64,000 nucleotides of DNA from Takakia lepidozioides (lineage: Eukaryota; Streptophyta; Takakiopsida; Takakiales; Takakiaceae), in NCBI GenBank assembly GCA_030704615.1, contig CM060732.1, forward strand, positions 33,461,053-33,525,052, in the 5' to 3' direction. Numbering within the stretch: the stretch's first letter is position 1; every line of letters begins with the position of its first letter. Of the stretch, positions 13,001 to 23,664 are shown one piece after another. Under the pieces are notes generated by a model. It saw only the letters and a program-made list of their open reading frames with translations. It was not told the origin of the DNA and searched no databases. The position numbers were made by a program, and so were the translations under genes.

Positions 13001-15212
13001 CCGTGGTACCTGGACATGTCTGGCGGTATTGTTGACGAGTCTGAGAAAGATCTGCACGCCTTGGCAGAAGAGAAGAGAAAGGAAAGACGTGTCCCTGCTG
13101 GGCCAAAGTCGGCAAAGGAATCTGCTGCTCTGGAAGAATCCAGAAAGGCAGCTGAGATGGCACAAAAGACGGTGGATGCAGCTGTGCAGGCCCAACAGAA
13201 GGGGTCGAAGAAGAGGACTCGCCAGCAAGGAGCAGCTGTTGTGACACCCGCCAAAACGAAGAAGCAGAAACAGCCTGTTCAGGAAGAGGGTGAGGAAGAG
13301 GACTCCGATGGAGACTTTGCAACCAGCCCACCCCCCCAAACGCAGGCTGCCTCCCCTGTGCCCACCGTTGTCACCAGAGGCACGAGAACTGGCTCGGCAA
13401 AGAAGGCACTCTTCAACCCCCCAGGGGGGCACCCTTTCGAGCCGGTGGAAATGAAGAGGCCGAAAGTGGCTCCCGAAACTGTAGTCCAGTGTGTAAATGA
13501 GAGTTTCTTGGCGGCTTTGGATGGACGGGCAGCCAAGTTGGCATACATGAAGACCATGGAGGGTCTGAAGGGCAGAGCACTGAAGAAGGCGACTGCCGAA
13601 GAGCCTTCCGACACCCCAGGATTTCAGAATATGGTCTCGTTCTTTGAGAGGGTGTGTGCAGACAAGGATTGTAGGAGGGGCGGAAATGCCACCGAGTGGT
13701 CTTGCGATATGATCATCTTGGATATTCCGGACGGAGAGCCTGTGGAAGGACTGCAAGCTTTGCCATCTTGGAACAGGTACTCGGAGGACTTTTGGAAGAA
13801 AGGATTCGGGCTTGCCCGCATGGTGTTGGACGACAGAGGCTGTGTGGTTGTCCTGGCGAGCAGAGGAAAAAAACACTCAGACAGGAATTGCGAAGTGGAC
13901 CCGCAAGAGCGCCGTCCCGATTCTGAAAAAGAAGTGGACGTGCATCAACACACTGGGCCTTCGGTCGGAAGGGAAGAAGGTGATTACGACACTGGCACTC
14001 GTCCATTCATTTGCTTGGGTGCTTTCAAATGCGGTGCCGCATTCGGTTTCTAATCGTTTTCCCCCTGTGTATGCAGACGAAGCAGTTCGATGCATACTGC
14101 TTTGTGAAGGAAACTCCACCTTTGCTTTCCGGAAGGAGGGAGGAAAGGTTGACCCGAACTGCGACCCACTCGATTACGACGTTCTGTTCAACAACGTTCC
14201 CAAGGAACTTCTCCCTCATAGCCTCACTTCAACGGAACCCCTGCGGTACTCACGGACTCGGAGCCCTGCCTTCATTCAGACAATTATGGAGACATGCACA
14301 GACGTGGAGGGCACAGTGCTGGACCTCATCTGTGGGACAGGTATGCAGAATCTTGATCTCTGCTGTTCTGCAAATTCTCGTTAGGATGTAGTTCGCAACA
14401 TCTGAAGCGCCATGTGGTAATGTGTGGATGGCATTGTAACAGGTGCCTCAATGTGGGCTGGGCGGTTTTCCGACCGGCACCTCTTTGCCTACGAGGAGGA
14501 TTCATCCGTGTGGGGATCCCATCTGGAGGGGCTGCAACGGAATGTGAAGGCTCCCGACAGAGCGGAAGTCTCCTCGGATTCGTCGGAGTCCGAGGAAGAC
14601 ACAGTGGACATTGATGCAGAGGAGAACCCGGAATACGAGTGAGTGCAAACATTGTAAGTTTGCAAAGCCTTCTGGGTCATTTATGTCAAAGGAATTTCCC
14701 GACTGTGGTTCTCATTAGTCTCGTTGATGATTGTCATGTGCAGGATTGCAGGGTCCGGGTCGAAACATGTAGGGCCTACACTTCCTGCCAGGAAGAATGT
14801 CCCGTTCTTTGCGAGGGCCGACTTCATGACGAGCCCGGTGAGGGACTACTCCCTTCCTAGTTATGCAGCTAAACTCGCAAATACAGCGATTAGAAGAAGT
14901 GAGAATCCCAGTAAAGTAGAGCAGATTTTGGAGAGGGCTAGGGAGGACAGAAGGATAAGGAAAGAGTTGGCAGCAGCTCAGACAGGTAGACGGGTACGAA
15001 AGTACATATGTGATTCAGCGGATGAGAGCGACGCAGACAGGGAGGAGGACGACCCAACGGAGGTGAGATGGACAGTTCCGCAAGGGGAAGATGGGATTTT
15101 CGAAAGCCTGGCCAACGAGCAGTCCGCTGGAGATGAGAGAGGCACTGAGGGGGTGGAGGAGGAGCAGGACAGTCTAGAACAGGATGAGGATTCCGATGAT
15201 TTTCAAGATTAA
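10001..15212 (+). CDS. ParB-like / amino-methyltransferase fusion gene, copy 1
   Basis: Ten exons by splice signals and comparison with the paralogue at 38,826-45,439: 10001-10171, 10275-11524, 11637-11826, 11927-12211, 12265-12411, 12495-12712, 12859-13979, 14077-14340, 14443-14638, 14744-15212 (about 1,436 residues). The N terminus is basic (RPRRKLRKLYFGRRP). The end of exon 2 has a ParB/sulfiredoxin-like domain with VWDGNHRLLAW. Exons 3-6 are helical and unassigned. Exon 7 has a Lys/Glu-rich linker, then MIILDIPDG (motif IV position) and GCVVVLAS. Exons 8-9 have RSPAFIQTIMET, motif I LDLICGTG, then WAGRFSDRHLFAYE. Motif IV before motif I is the beta-class order of DNA amino-methyltransferases. 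The usual DPPY is DIPD here, so activity is uncertain. Two compensating frame changes are seen: an A7 run at 13,867-13,873 and near 14,108. Phases of all other exons agree. Confidence 0.75.
11553..11582. repeat. Palindrome in intron 2 of copy 1
   Basis: CGAAATGCGGTGCCGCATTT lies inside the intron at 11,525-11,636. It has the same arms as the element 1 array and stands alone. Confidence 0.8.
12768..12790. repeat. Palindrome in intron 6 of copy 1
   Basis: GGAAATGCGGCACCGCATTC lies inside the intron at 12,713-12,858. Intron 6 carries palindromes in all three copies of this gene, each with that copy's own arm sequence. Confidence 0.8.
14027..14047. repeat. Palindrome in intron 7 of copy 1
   Basis: CAAATGCGGTGCCGCATTCG lies inside the intron at 13,980-14,076. 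Confidence 0.75.
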
Positions 15213-15394
15213 TAGAATTTTAATGAAGTCTCTGTAAATGTAAATTCTCTTCCAGAGTATATAAAGAAAATTCTGCCCGACATTCGTGACCCCTCTCCAG
15301 TGTGCATTCCAGCCACACAATCGCCCAAACCAGGACGCTCCCAAAATCAGAAATGGGTCAGGGCATTTCCAAAATTTTGGCAACTCTAAGAACC

Positions 15395-16190
15395 TCTTTT
15401 GGAAATGCGGCACCGCATTTCCAAAACAGGGGAGGGACTAATTTTCCATTTCAATGTTGGCATAGTAAAAAGTAATCTGAATTGGGAATGCGGTGCCGCA
15501 TTTCCAAAATTTCCTTTGTCCACACGCCAGTTTTGGCCTCTCCCGCTCATTGCATGGATGCCACCACGCTTACAGAGGTCGAACAAGGAGGTCGAACAAG
15601 GAGGCCGACATGGCGGGATTGGAAATGCGGTGCCGCATTTCCATATTGGGGATGGTGGTTGTTCGAACTGCAGACCCATCAGCAAAAACTGGCACCGCAT
15701 TCCATTGTAAAAAAAAAGTCGATGACGGACATGGAAATGCGGCGCCGCATTTCCAGAACGGACATCGCAATTTGTCAATTTGCAGACCCTCTCTCGGAAA
15801 TGCGGTAACGCATTCCATCGCGCTGGTCGGAAATAGGTGCACTTTTCGAAGTGTTGGACGGAAATGCGGCACCGCATTCCCTTGTCCAAAAAGAAGTTTC
15901 CATTGCCAAGCTGGAAATGCGTCGCCGCATTTGCAATGCCAACCTCGTTTTCTGATCAATTTATAGACCCGTGTTGGTATTTCGTGTACCTGGACGGAAA
16001 TGATGCACCGCATTTTCTTGTCCCACATGGAAATGCGGTGCCGCATTTCGATGTCCGACATGGAAATGCGGTGCCGAATTTCGATGTCCGACATGGAAAT
16101 GCGGTGCCCCATTTCGATGCGGACATGGAAATGCGGCGCCACATTTCCATGCCGACATGGAAATGCGGTGCCGCATTTCAATGTCCGACA
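15395..16190. repeat. Second palindrome array of element 1
   Basis: About 14 palindromes with AAATGCGGYRCCGCATTT-type arms follow the cargo gene. GGYRCC centres include 15409, 15492, 15629, 15741, 15804, 15868, 15921, 16037, 16070, 16103, 16135 and 16167. The last five are 32-33 bp apart, about three helical turns, with CATGTCGGACAT-like spacers. The first part is less regular than the 8.1-9.6 kb array. Several copies have one decayed arm. Confidence 0.85.
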
Positions 16191-16620
16191 TGGCGTTACT
16201 CTGGTATATTCTTGACACATGACTCACATACCGGTTACTCTGCTTTATTCAACCAGACAGACAAATTGTAGAAATGAGACATCAAATTGTAAACAGTGGG
16301 CCAAATCCGAGAGTTATTCAACACAATGAAACACAGTCATACAGAAGTGAGGTACATTCCAGGGCACACTCCAGGGCACATTTAAATTTCCCCCGTACAG
16401 GATCCTGGACCGATGAAGATTGGCTGCTGCATGAATGTAGCCGTTTCAGTTTCCTACCCTGCCATGCAAACTATGGGCAGTCACTGCCAGGTGGGCCGAT
16501 AGCCACTGGACACGACGAAGTCCATCCCCTCTTCGATGTAAATGCGGCGCCGAATTTCCATCCGGGGGGATGGACTTCGGTGGCAGATCTCAAACTATAA
16601 CTTGTTGATGAGAAAGATGT

Positions 16621-17371
16621 ATGGCTTCATCCACCGCTGGCGTGATGAACACGTTCCACCTCCGTCGGTGGGTACGTGTGACCCAGATGCTCCATTTTGG
16701 AGGCCGGACTGCTCTTCCGCTTCGTATCATTTCCAAAATCTAAGGGCTTCGTAGCTGTCCGCAAGGTCATCGGCATCCAAGTCGTCCTCAGGTCCTCCTT
16801 TGCAAGGATGCCGTGCTTCCGGAACCGGGACGACTGCCCCTTTGGAGGCATCGATTATGCAATGTATTCGGCCACATCGGGAGACATTGTTATCTGGTAC
16901 ACAGATTACACAGAAGATACTGGTTCGATTGTGGAAACATTGGTGGCTTTTGAGTATATCGTAGGCCACTACGCCTTCGAGCGGGGTGACGATCTTGGTT
17001 TGAGGAGTCCGTGGCTCCTGCGCATCCTCGATTCCGATTTTCCCAGCTACGACGGTCACCCATGCAGAAGAAGGCGCACTGCTATGCTGTTGCGGTGGAA
17101 CTGCTGCCACTGGACGTGGGTGGACTCCATCGGAGAGACCTATTCTCCTCGAGGAGTGCGCTCCTCTTCTCCATTGTATGGGGACATTCGCATTGGTGTG
17201 GACGACGAAAACGTGAAGATTTCCATATTCGATGGTGGTATGATTGAAGGGCAGGACATTGTGGTGAACATCACTAGGGGCGGTACAACGGCTGCAATCG
17301 ACTTTACATGGAGGAGCCCCAGGACTCATGAGCTAGTTCTGAGAGCAGTCGAAGTCCCATTGACAACGTGA
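16621..17371 (+). CDS. Hypothetical protein of element 1, possibly two exons
   Basis: An open frame covers 16,682-17,371 and ends TGA. A short upstream exon may start at ATG 16,621 (MASSTAGVMNTFHLRRW), with a donor GTACGTGTG near 16,672 and an acceptor ending CTAAG near 16,745; this splice is inferred. The product would be about 220-230 residues with no domain I recognise. It has a Cys/Trp-rich middle (LLRWNCCHWTWVDSIG) and a strand-rich C terminus (YGDIRIGVDDENVKISIFDGG). A polyadenylation-type AATAAA follows 84 bp after the stop. An overlapping minus-strand frame is longer than chance but lacks such signals. I find no equivalent in element 2, so it may be captured cargo. Confidence 0.4.
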
Positions 17372-17454
17372 CTTGTATTCAGTAGGCACAGGGCTCAAGA
17401 TTTGAGGGCACAATCAGCACAGTAGACGTGCTTCAAATGCAATTCATGTGGATC

Positions 17455-17460
17455 AATAAA
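17455..17460 (+). terminator. AATAAA polyadenylation-type signal
   Basis: AATAAA lies 84 bp after the stop of the hypothetical gene and is followed by a T-rich tract. This supports transcription on the plus strand. Confidence 0.4.
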
Positions 17461-17754
17461 AACCTCATTGTGCCCTCTTTTTATTCTATTCTGTGTCCAT
17501 TGTTCCGAGAATGCGTCATTGCTCATTTCGTTTGGGATTGGGAGTGTGGGTGAATTTTGCAAATGGCTGGTAGGCTGAAATGGGCCCCCATTGTACAGAG
17601 CAGTACCACCCTACCATTCGCGAAACATTGCCTTTCAATATATAATTCTAAATAACATTGCCGAACCTCCTTCATCGGGAGGTCCTTCTCCCCCTATGAC
17701 CGTGGCACCCTAAACCCTATTCCCGCGGACACTCATTTCCGGAAAATAGTGCTG
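17461..17754. other. Subterminal non-coding region of element 1, right side
   Basis: No gene seen between the AATAAA signal and the right terminal repeat region. Confidence 0.4.
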
Positions 17755-17833
17755 CTCATGTTTTTTTCCACACTTACGACTCTGCTCATGGCTCATGCCG
17801 CTCATGGCTCATGGCTCATGAAATAGCAGCCCC
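17755..17833. repeat. Right terminal region of element 1
   Basis: Repeats of GCTCATG (complement CATGAGC) run into the terminal inverted repeat CTCATGAAATAGCAGCCCC. It mirrors the left end at 3,232. Confidence 0.8.
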
Positions 17834-17842
17834 CATTGTTGG
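17834..17842. repeat. Target duplication, right of element 1
   Basis: CATTGTTGG, identical to 3,223-3,231. Confidence 0.8.
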
Positions 17843-18926
17843 GCAGTCAGGGGGTTGCCGTATAAGAGATAATAATTGGTTAGTAGTTATTTATATATGA
17901 ACTGCTAGTCTTACTGGTGTGTTAATTTGGTTTCCTAGAGAAGGAATATATGTGGTTGTGAAGAGTTGGTGAGAAGATGTAGTGGGCTTTGAATACTAGT
18001 AGCCAAGGACCCTACATTCCAAGAGGTGATGGTGAGTGTGCCGCTACAATGTCGGGAGTGGTGGCGTGTGTGGGAGGGGGGGTAGGTGCGGGTAATTCCA
18101 TTTGGGGTGCTATGAGAGGGGGGTCGTACCCGGGTATCGAGTTGACTGCGTTGAGAGTGGCAGAGAGGATGTCAGTAGAGAGGAAGGGGAATTTATTGGT
18201 AATGAGGTAATGGTCTAGATCCGGTGTAGTTAAAGTAGCTAGATGGTCACCGAGGACTTTGTGTACAACCCCGGTTTTGGAATCTAGGAGATTGAGGGAG
18301 TTGTGGATCTCTGATAAGTAGTGGGGCGGGGCCAAGTAGTTGTGAGGGAGCGGGGGCAGTTTCTGTAATTTGCGGAGGAGGGAGCGAACTTGGGAGGTGG
18401 AGTGGGAGTGGAGGTACTCATTACATGTCTCTGGAAGGGGTGATATAAGGATGATAAGGGAGAAGAGAAGGTGTGAAGTGGGATTTTTTTTGAATTTTTG
18501 GAGGGTTTTAGAAAGAGCTGGGTAGCAGCTAGAAGGAAGTCCAAATGTTGTAAGGTGGTGTGTGGGTAGATGATCCGTGGGCTGGTCACGTGGGAAAAAG
18601 GGTGTGAAGTGGTCCTTGAGATGGCAGTAGTTGTGTGTGAGTGATAAGGTATTTGACTGGAAGTATAGGGAGTATCTATCTTGGGAGTCCGTGGAGAGTT
18701 CCCTGATAATATTGCTAATGGTGAGAGGCCCTGAGTTAGGATGTATATCGCCACATCGTAGCAATATTAAATTTAGGCATGTCTCATTGTATGCATTAGC
18801 TGGTGCGGGGGGGGGGGGGGGGGGGGTGGGGTGGGGTGATAGTAGTGTTTGGATTATGTGGGTGTAGGTGGTATTGGCCATGTGGGCTGTGGGTGAGGGG
18901 TGGTGGTACCTATAGGCGTGTATCAT
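17843..18926 (-). pseudogene. LINE ORF2, 5' part (N terminus and start of endonuclease)
   Basis: The frame from 18,926 has a Pro-rich start and then LNLILLRCGDIHPNSGP. This resembles the GDxxxNPGP motif near the N terminus of many LINE ORF2 proteins, with Ser in place of the first Pro. An ETKLTHQ tract near 17,930 fits the endonuclease. The frame is then broken by stops. It continues into 3,231-561 beyond element 1; across the join the minus-strand frame reads GNPLTAQQCLLRRSAPYTP without a stop once one target copy is removed. Confidence 0.7.
18807..18826 (+). repeat. Poly-G run of 20
   Basis: Twenty consecutive G, in the Pro-rich coding tract of the LINE on the other strand. The length is probably unreliable in the assembly. 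Confidence 0.8.
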
Positions 18927-20680
18927 AGGGTTTACAAGGCAAATAAGGGGTAGTTGGGTGCTACGGGTAGAGAAGTGGTGGGTAAGATGAGGGGCAGTGC
19001 AGCTTGTAGAAATTGAGTGTTTAGGGGAGAGATATTGGGCATATACCGGTAGGGGGGTTTGATATAGAGACCGTTTTTTTAGACGTAGGTGGGGGTAGAG
19101 GGGATGGCAGCTGTGGGTGAAGATACGTAGATTGGGTTAGTTGGGATGGCAACCGCATATGAATAACTGTGGATTGGGGTAGCTAGAATAGTAGCCATGG
19201 GTGGGTATTGGCGGCTGTGAGCGTGTGGTGTAGGTATTAGTGCAGGGATGGAGGATATGGCCACGGGCCTGCCTGGGTAGGAGCGTGTCTATGGGGATGA
19301 CATGTGGAGTGGGGAATAATAAAGGGGTTATTGTTGCCATGTAGAGCAGGGGGGTGCGGTGTGTCCGGGATAATGCTGGTGATTTGAGGGCTTGCGAGCG
19401 TGTACTGGTCATATATGAGGGGTGTGGGGAAAAGTGTGGGCGAGGGGGGGTATATATGTGTGTGTTGATCAGTCTATTAGTAGGGTGGGTGGATAGGTGA
19501 CTGGCCGTCTAGGTGAGTGTTCGGCTAACTGGATGAGCGTCTCCGCACAATCGCGGGCGGCAGGTTTATCAGAGATATACGGCTGTGAATTGATAGTATG
19601 AGAGGGATCATTGGATGTGCGTGGGTGTGGGGGCGGGCGCGGATGAATATATGTAGATTGGGGTAGTTGTGGTGGCCACCATAGATAAATAACTGCGGAT
19701 TGGGGTAGCTGGGATAGCATCCGCCGATGGGTATCGCGGGTGTGGGTATTAGTGCAGGGATGAAGCGGGGGTTGGATATGGCCAGGGGGTGGCCACGGGG
19801 CTGCCTATGGATGAGCGTGGCTATGGGGATGAAATGTGGACTAGTGGGTAATAATACAGGGGCTATTGTACCCATGTAGAGCAGGTGGATAAGGTAAGAA
19901 GCCCAGGATAATGAGGGGGATTCAGAGGCTTGCGGGCCTATACTAGTTATATGTGAGGGGTATGTGGAGAAATGTGGGCTGGGAGGGGCATGTATGTGTA
20001 TGGTAATATAAGTGGATAGGTGACTGGCCGGCTGGATGAATGTCCGACTGGCAGGATGAAAGTCAACACGCAGCTCACGGGCAGCGGTTTCCCATGAGGG
20101 ACATGTTGTGGTATTATTAGAGATAGTCAGCTGTGATCTGGTAGTATCCGATGTGGGGCGTGGGTTTGCATGATGAGAGGGACCGTTGGATGTGCATGGG
20201 TGTGGGGATGGGTATTGTGGGTTTTTGATTATTTTGGTGGAGGGTTTTTTAAGGTGGTAGGTGGGCCAAGTGTCAGATATTTGGAATAGGGGTAGCGGGT
20301 TGGTAAGTGGCGATTGGTACAGGTGTGGGAATGGTGTAAATGGCTAGCATCCCAGCGGTGAGCCGTATGAGCAGTTGGTTTGAGGGACGGCTGCTGGAGC
20401 TAACAGATTGTAAAAGAGATGAGCAGCGCCTGGATAGTGCAGGCGCATGGGGTGTGGGCTTAGCTGTTGGTGGGAGAAAAGCAAACACTGAGAGAGGCGC
20501 TTGGGAGCGTAGGATGCATCGTGATATTGCAATAACACAGGGGTGGTTACAGTCAAGCCGCAGCTTGCAAAGAGAAAGAGAAGTAGGTAGATAGCCAGAG
20601 AGGAGGGCAGTTGGGTGTGAGGGAAGACTCTAGAGAACTCCCAACGGTCACTTGTGTAGCCCGGGGGCCACATTAGTGTT
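18927..20680. repeat. Region between LINE ORFs with an imperfect direct duplication
   Basis: No gene is supported. A block at about 19,125-19,440 recurs at about 19,645-19,990 (shared tracts: TAGATTGGGxTAGTTG, GGTATTAGTGCAGGGATG, CATGTAGAGCAGG), an offset near 520 bp. The region is T/G-rich on the plus strand. It may be LINE spacer or a separate insertion. Confidence 0.5.
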
Positions 20681-22758
20681 TTACGCATTGGTCGTGTTGT
20701 CAATTGCGGTGATGGTGGCCAGGGCCTGGTCATTGGCAGCATGAAGGATGGCAGGCAGCTGCTGTTTGGTGTGTTTGGAAGCAGGCATGGCTGCAAGAAA
20801 TCTCGTGGTGTCGAATTTAGGAGGCCCGTCGTGTTGGAGCTCGATGAGGGCTGCAGGCCAGTATCCCCCTGTTTGTGGGGTTGGTATGTTGTTGGAGTCA
20901 ACTTGTCCGGCAGGGTGATTGGTCATGCTTGGGGAAAGCGGGAGCTTCTCAAGGACCAAGTTAGCATGAGCGTAGAAGTGGGCCAGGTTGGCCCCTAGAT
21001 TTTTGGTAATTGATTCTTGCAGCGAAACCGAGTACGCATGGTGTTCCGCCTGTTGGGCGGCCAAGGTAGAAGCAACCCGCTTTCCATGGCTGCTAGATCA
21101 CCCTGTATATCCGTCTTGATTGAAATGGCATGGTGCGCCAGTTTCCTGTCGATTTCGCTCATCATAGAGGCAAGCCCTGCAGCCGATCCAGAGTCGGTCT
21201 GGATGTTGAGGGAGTTAACTGTGTCAGCCAAAGCTTGATTTATGTTGGCCACACGGAGACGCTTCAGAATGTCGTTAGCTGGGGGGGTAGAACCATTCAG
21301 GCTATGAGTGTGTGGTTCGAAGTTGACGTATTTGTCGATGACGAGGATATGCAGTTTGTGGCACCACTGAGCATAGATACTGGGGTTCTTACAGGTGAGG
21401 AGTGCCATGCCTGAGTGTTTGAACTTCTCTGTCGGGGCTACTCCGCTGAAGTAGATTTGTGCAAGGTTGTCTTTGACAAAGACACCTCTAAGAGCATCCT
21501 CTGTCGCAGCTTGAGTGTGCAGCTGGTTAAGGTTCTTGACTATCAATGTGAGCGCATCACGTTCCGCTACAACTTCCTGCGGTGTTGCGGTGAGGCCAGT
21601 CACATTGGTACGGCGGGAGCGGAGCTGCGGTTTTAAGAGAGCGTGTTCGATTCTGACTCCTTGTGACAACATCCTTTTCTTAGAGTCCACGGAAGCCAGG
21701 TAGATAAAACAAAACTTAGTATCAGGTCTTGATTTTTGGACGTACATAATCTCAAACTCGTCTCCATGCAGGAATGTTTCCATGATGAAGTGCATTGCGA
21801 GTTTATGGTCGACGGTGCCCTGTAAGATTTCATTGGATAGATACAACGAAAGGTATTCGGTGGAGGCGTTAAGCTCCAATGCCTTCTCTACTTTTGCATT
21901 GGTATCCCGGAAGCCATTTCCATAACAAAGGCTCGGTTGCCTTTCAGGAGAGCAATACCGTCAATGGCAGGGTTCAGTAATTCCACTTTTAGCAGGCCTA
22001 ACCACTATTTTCTCCCGTGCTTGGTGAAGGCAATGGTTGGTGAGTAGAGGACCTTACCCAAGGGATGTCCATGTCGTCGAACCTCGTTTTTGCACGGTAC
22101 AGAGCCTGCTCCTTGGGCATATCGGTGTCGCTATCAAATCGAATCATGATGTGGTGAGGTGTGGCGGATAATCCAGAATCTGGGTGGGGAACATGGGGGA
22201 ATGTTTTGTAGCAGTACCTTAAGTCGTGAATTTCTGAGTCTTGAAGGCCAAGCTTACGGAGTTCTGTCGTTGGGCGCGTCTCCTTAACGTAGGGCAGCCT
22301 ATTGTCAAGTGCGTGCTTCTCGAGCGCAAGGTATCCCATCCAAAGCTGTGGAGAAGTCAGGGCACTAGAGATTGCCCGTTGAGGGGATGAGTCATGCAAG
22401 TCGTTGCCCCTTGACTTTTTGGAATCGGAGTGCGAGCTCCCTGCCGTACTGTTGAATGCACTAGAGGGGCGTTTGAGGCCCAGGCTAGCTGCCTTCAGCC
22501 CCGTTGGTGATGTGAGCTGTGCTGGCTTGAGAGTCCGCTAGGGATTGGTGGGCCGTGTAGGCCCAGGTAGCTTCGAGCCTTGGTGAGATGGTGCATGACC
22601 GTTGGGAGTGGCTTCCTTATGTTGTGTAGAGTGAGTTTGGTACGCTTGGTCATTCGCAAAGAACTCCTCGTCAGATAGATGCATGTCACTGATGTCGGCG
22701 TCTTCCTCAGTGAGAGTCGTTGAGATCGCACCAACCTGGTGGTGATCCATTTTGACAT
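20681..22758 (-). pseudogene. LINE ORF1-like protein, broken frame
   Basis: Three minus-strand segments (22,758-22,495, 22,399-21,998, 21,879-20,681) appear to be one protein split by frame changes. They show an acidic N terminus (TLTEEDADISDMHLSDEEF), a central tract with HHIMIRFDSDTDM, and a C-terminal helical segment (SEIDRKLAHHAISIKTDIQG). Position, strand and length fit a LINE ORF1 upstream of the ORF2 pieces, but I recognise no diagnostic zinc knuckle or RRM. Linkage to this LINE is an inference. Confidence 0.45.
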
Positions 22759-23304
22759 AGAGTTTTTTGAACTAAGAGGGAGATGGTGGCATGCCTCTTG
22801 CTAAGCGATGATTTGTCTATGGATCGACTATGTTTGCGGATGCAACCTGCTCTTTTTTGTATGCTACCAGACTTAGAACTTGACAAAGACATGCGTGACC
22901 ACGCCCACAGAGGGTGGGGAGGGGAAAGAATAGCTATATAGCGGGTGATGGCAGCGGCGCATGCAGAAGAGATGTATTTGGGACTCTCTGTGTTTCATTT
23001 TATAGGACGAGTGTTGATGTGGGTGTCATGTAGACAGGCGATTAGCATTAGTGGATAGTTAGTGGTGTTGGGAGGTGGCTTTTGCTGTAGGGCCAGCTTG
23101 AGCGGTGGAGGAGAGTAAGTATGGCCGCTGGCAGTTTACTGCCTGGCGGCAGTTGTAATGGATTGGCTTGGTGGAAGCGATTATGAGGCTTGCGCCATGT
23201 GGGAGATGGGCACCGTTAGCAGAGCTTGGCAGGGGGAGCGATAATTGTACGAGGAGGTGGATTGGCTAGTTAATGGATAGTGCTAGTAAATCTGGTTTGA
23301 GAAA
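22759..23304. other. Probable LINE 5' leader or flank; no gene seen
   Basis: No open frame or repeat with support. It lies upstream of the ORF1-like protein. Confidence 0.35.
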
Positions 23305-23664
23305 GTGATGGCACCTGATGGAATGGTGGGGACTGCGCATGCTGGTTTTGGGTTTAGATGTGATGTTCGGCGTTTCCACCCTGGGGACTATGTGTATTTG
23401 CAGCAGACAACGCCTACGACCTTGGATGTCACAACAGGATGTGTGATTCTAAGGGTCAGGGAGGTGTTACCTTCAGGAGTGTTGATTCTGGAGGGTCGAG
23501 ATGACATGCTATGGAAGGACCATGTGCACAATTGTGCACCATGTCACATTCCACATGTGGATGGGAAGATAAATCCCAACCTTGCAGTGATACCTGCAAG
23601 TTTGCATTGCATGCTATTTGGGTATGCTAGTGGTGCCGTGTGTGATCCATGCTCAAGAGGTTGA
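23305..23664 (+). pseudogene. C-terminal fragment of an LTR-retroelement-type polyprotein
   Basis: The frame has RRFHPGDYVYLQ, ILRVREVLPSGVLILEG, then HNCAPCHIP and NLAVIPASLHCML. The GDYVYLQ...CAPCH order resembles the tail after integrase in some plant and algal Ty3/gypsy-type polyproteins, as I recall the family. No integrase, RT or LTR is visible next to it, so it is an isolated remnant. Confidence 0.4.

Larger units (their letters stand above)
3232..17833. mobile_element. Element 1: Mutator-like element with ParB-methyltransferase cargo
   Basis: This 14.6-kb element is bounded by inverted ends. The left end reads GAGGTTTACTATTTCATGAG and the right end, reversed, reads GGGGCTGCTATTTCATGAG. 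It is flanked by a CATTGTTGG duplication. Inside are, in order, a SWIM-finger MULE-like transposase (minus strand), an array of palindromes spaced 53 bp apart, a ten-exon ParB-like/amino-methyltransferase gene (plus strand), a second palindrome array and a small orphan gene. It has inserted in the endonuclease part of a LINE ORF2. Its ends, gene order and gene sequences match element 2 at 38,590-60,131, so this is a family and not a chance assembly. The boundaries are seen directly; assignment to Mutator rests on the 9-bp duplication and the transposase. Confidence 0.85.

Noticed and set aside
16727-17329. Minus-strand gene opposite the orphan gene
   Set aside because: Open but without start context, splice or polyadenylation support; the plus strand has AATAAA at the right place.
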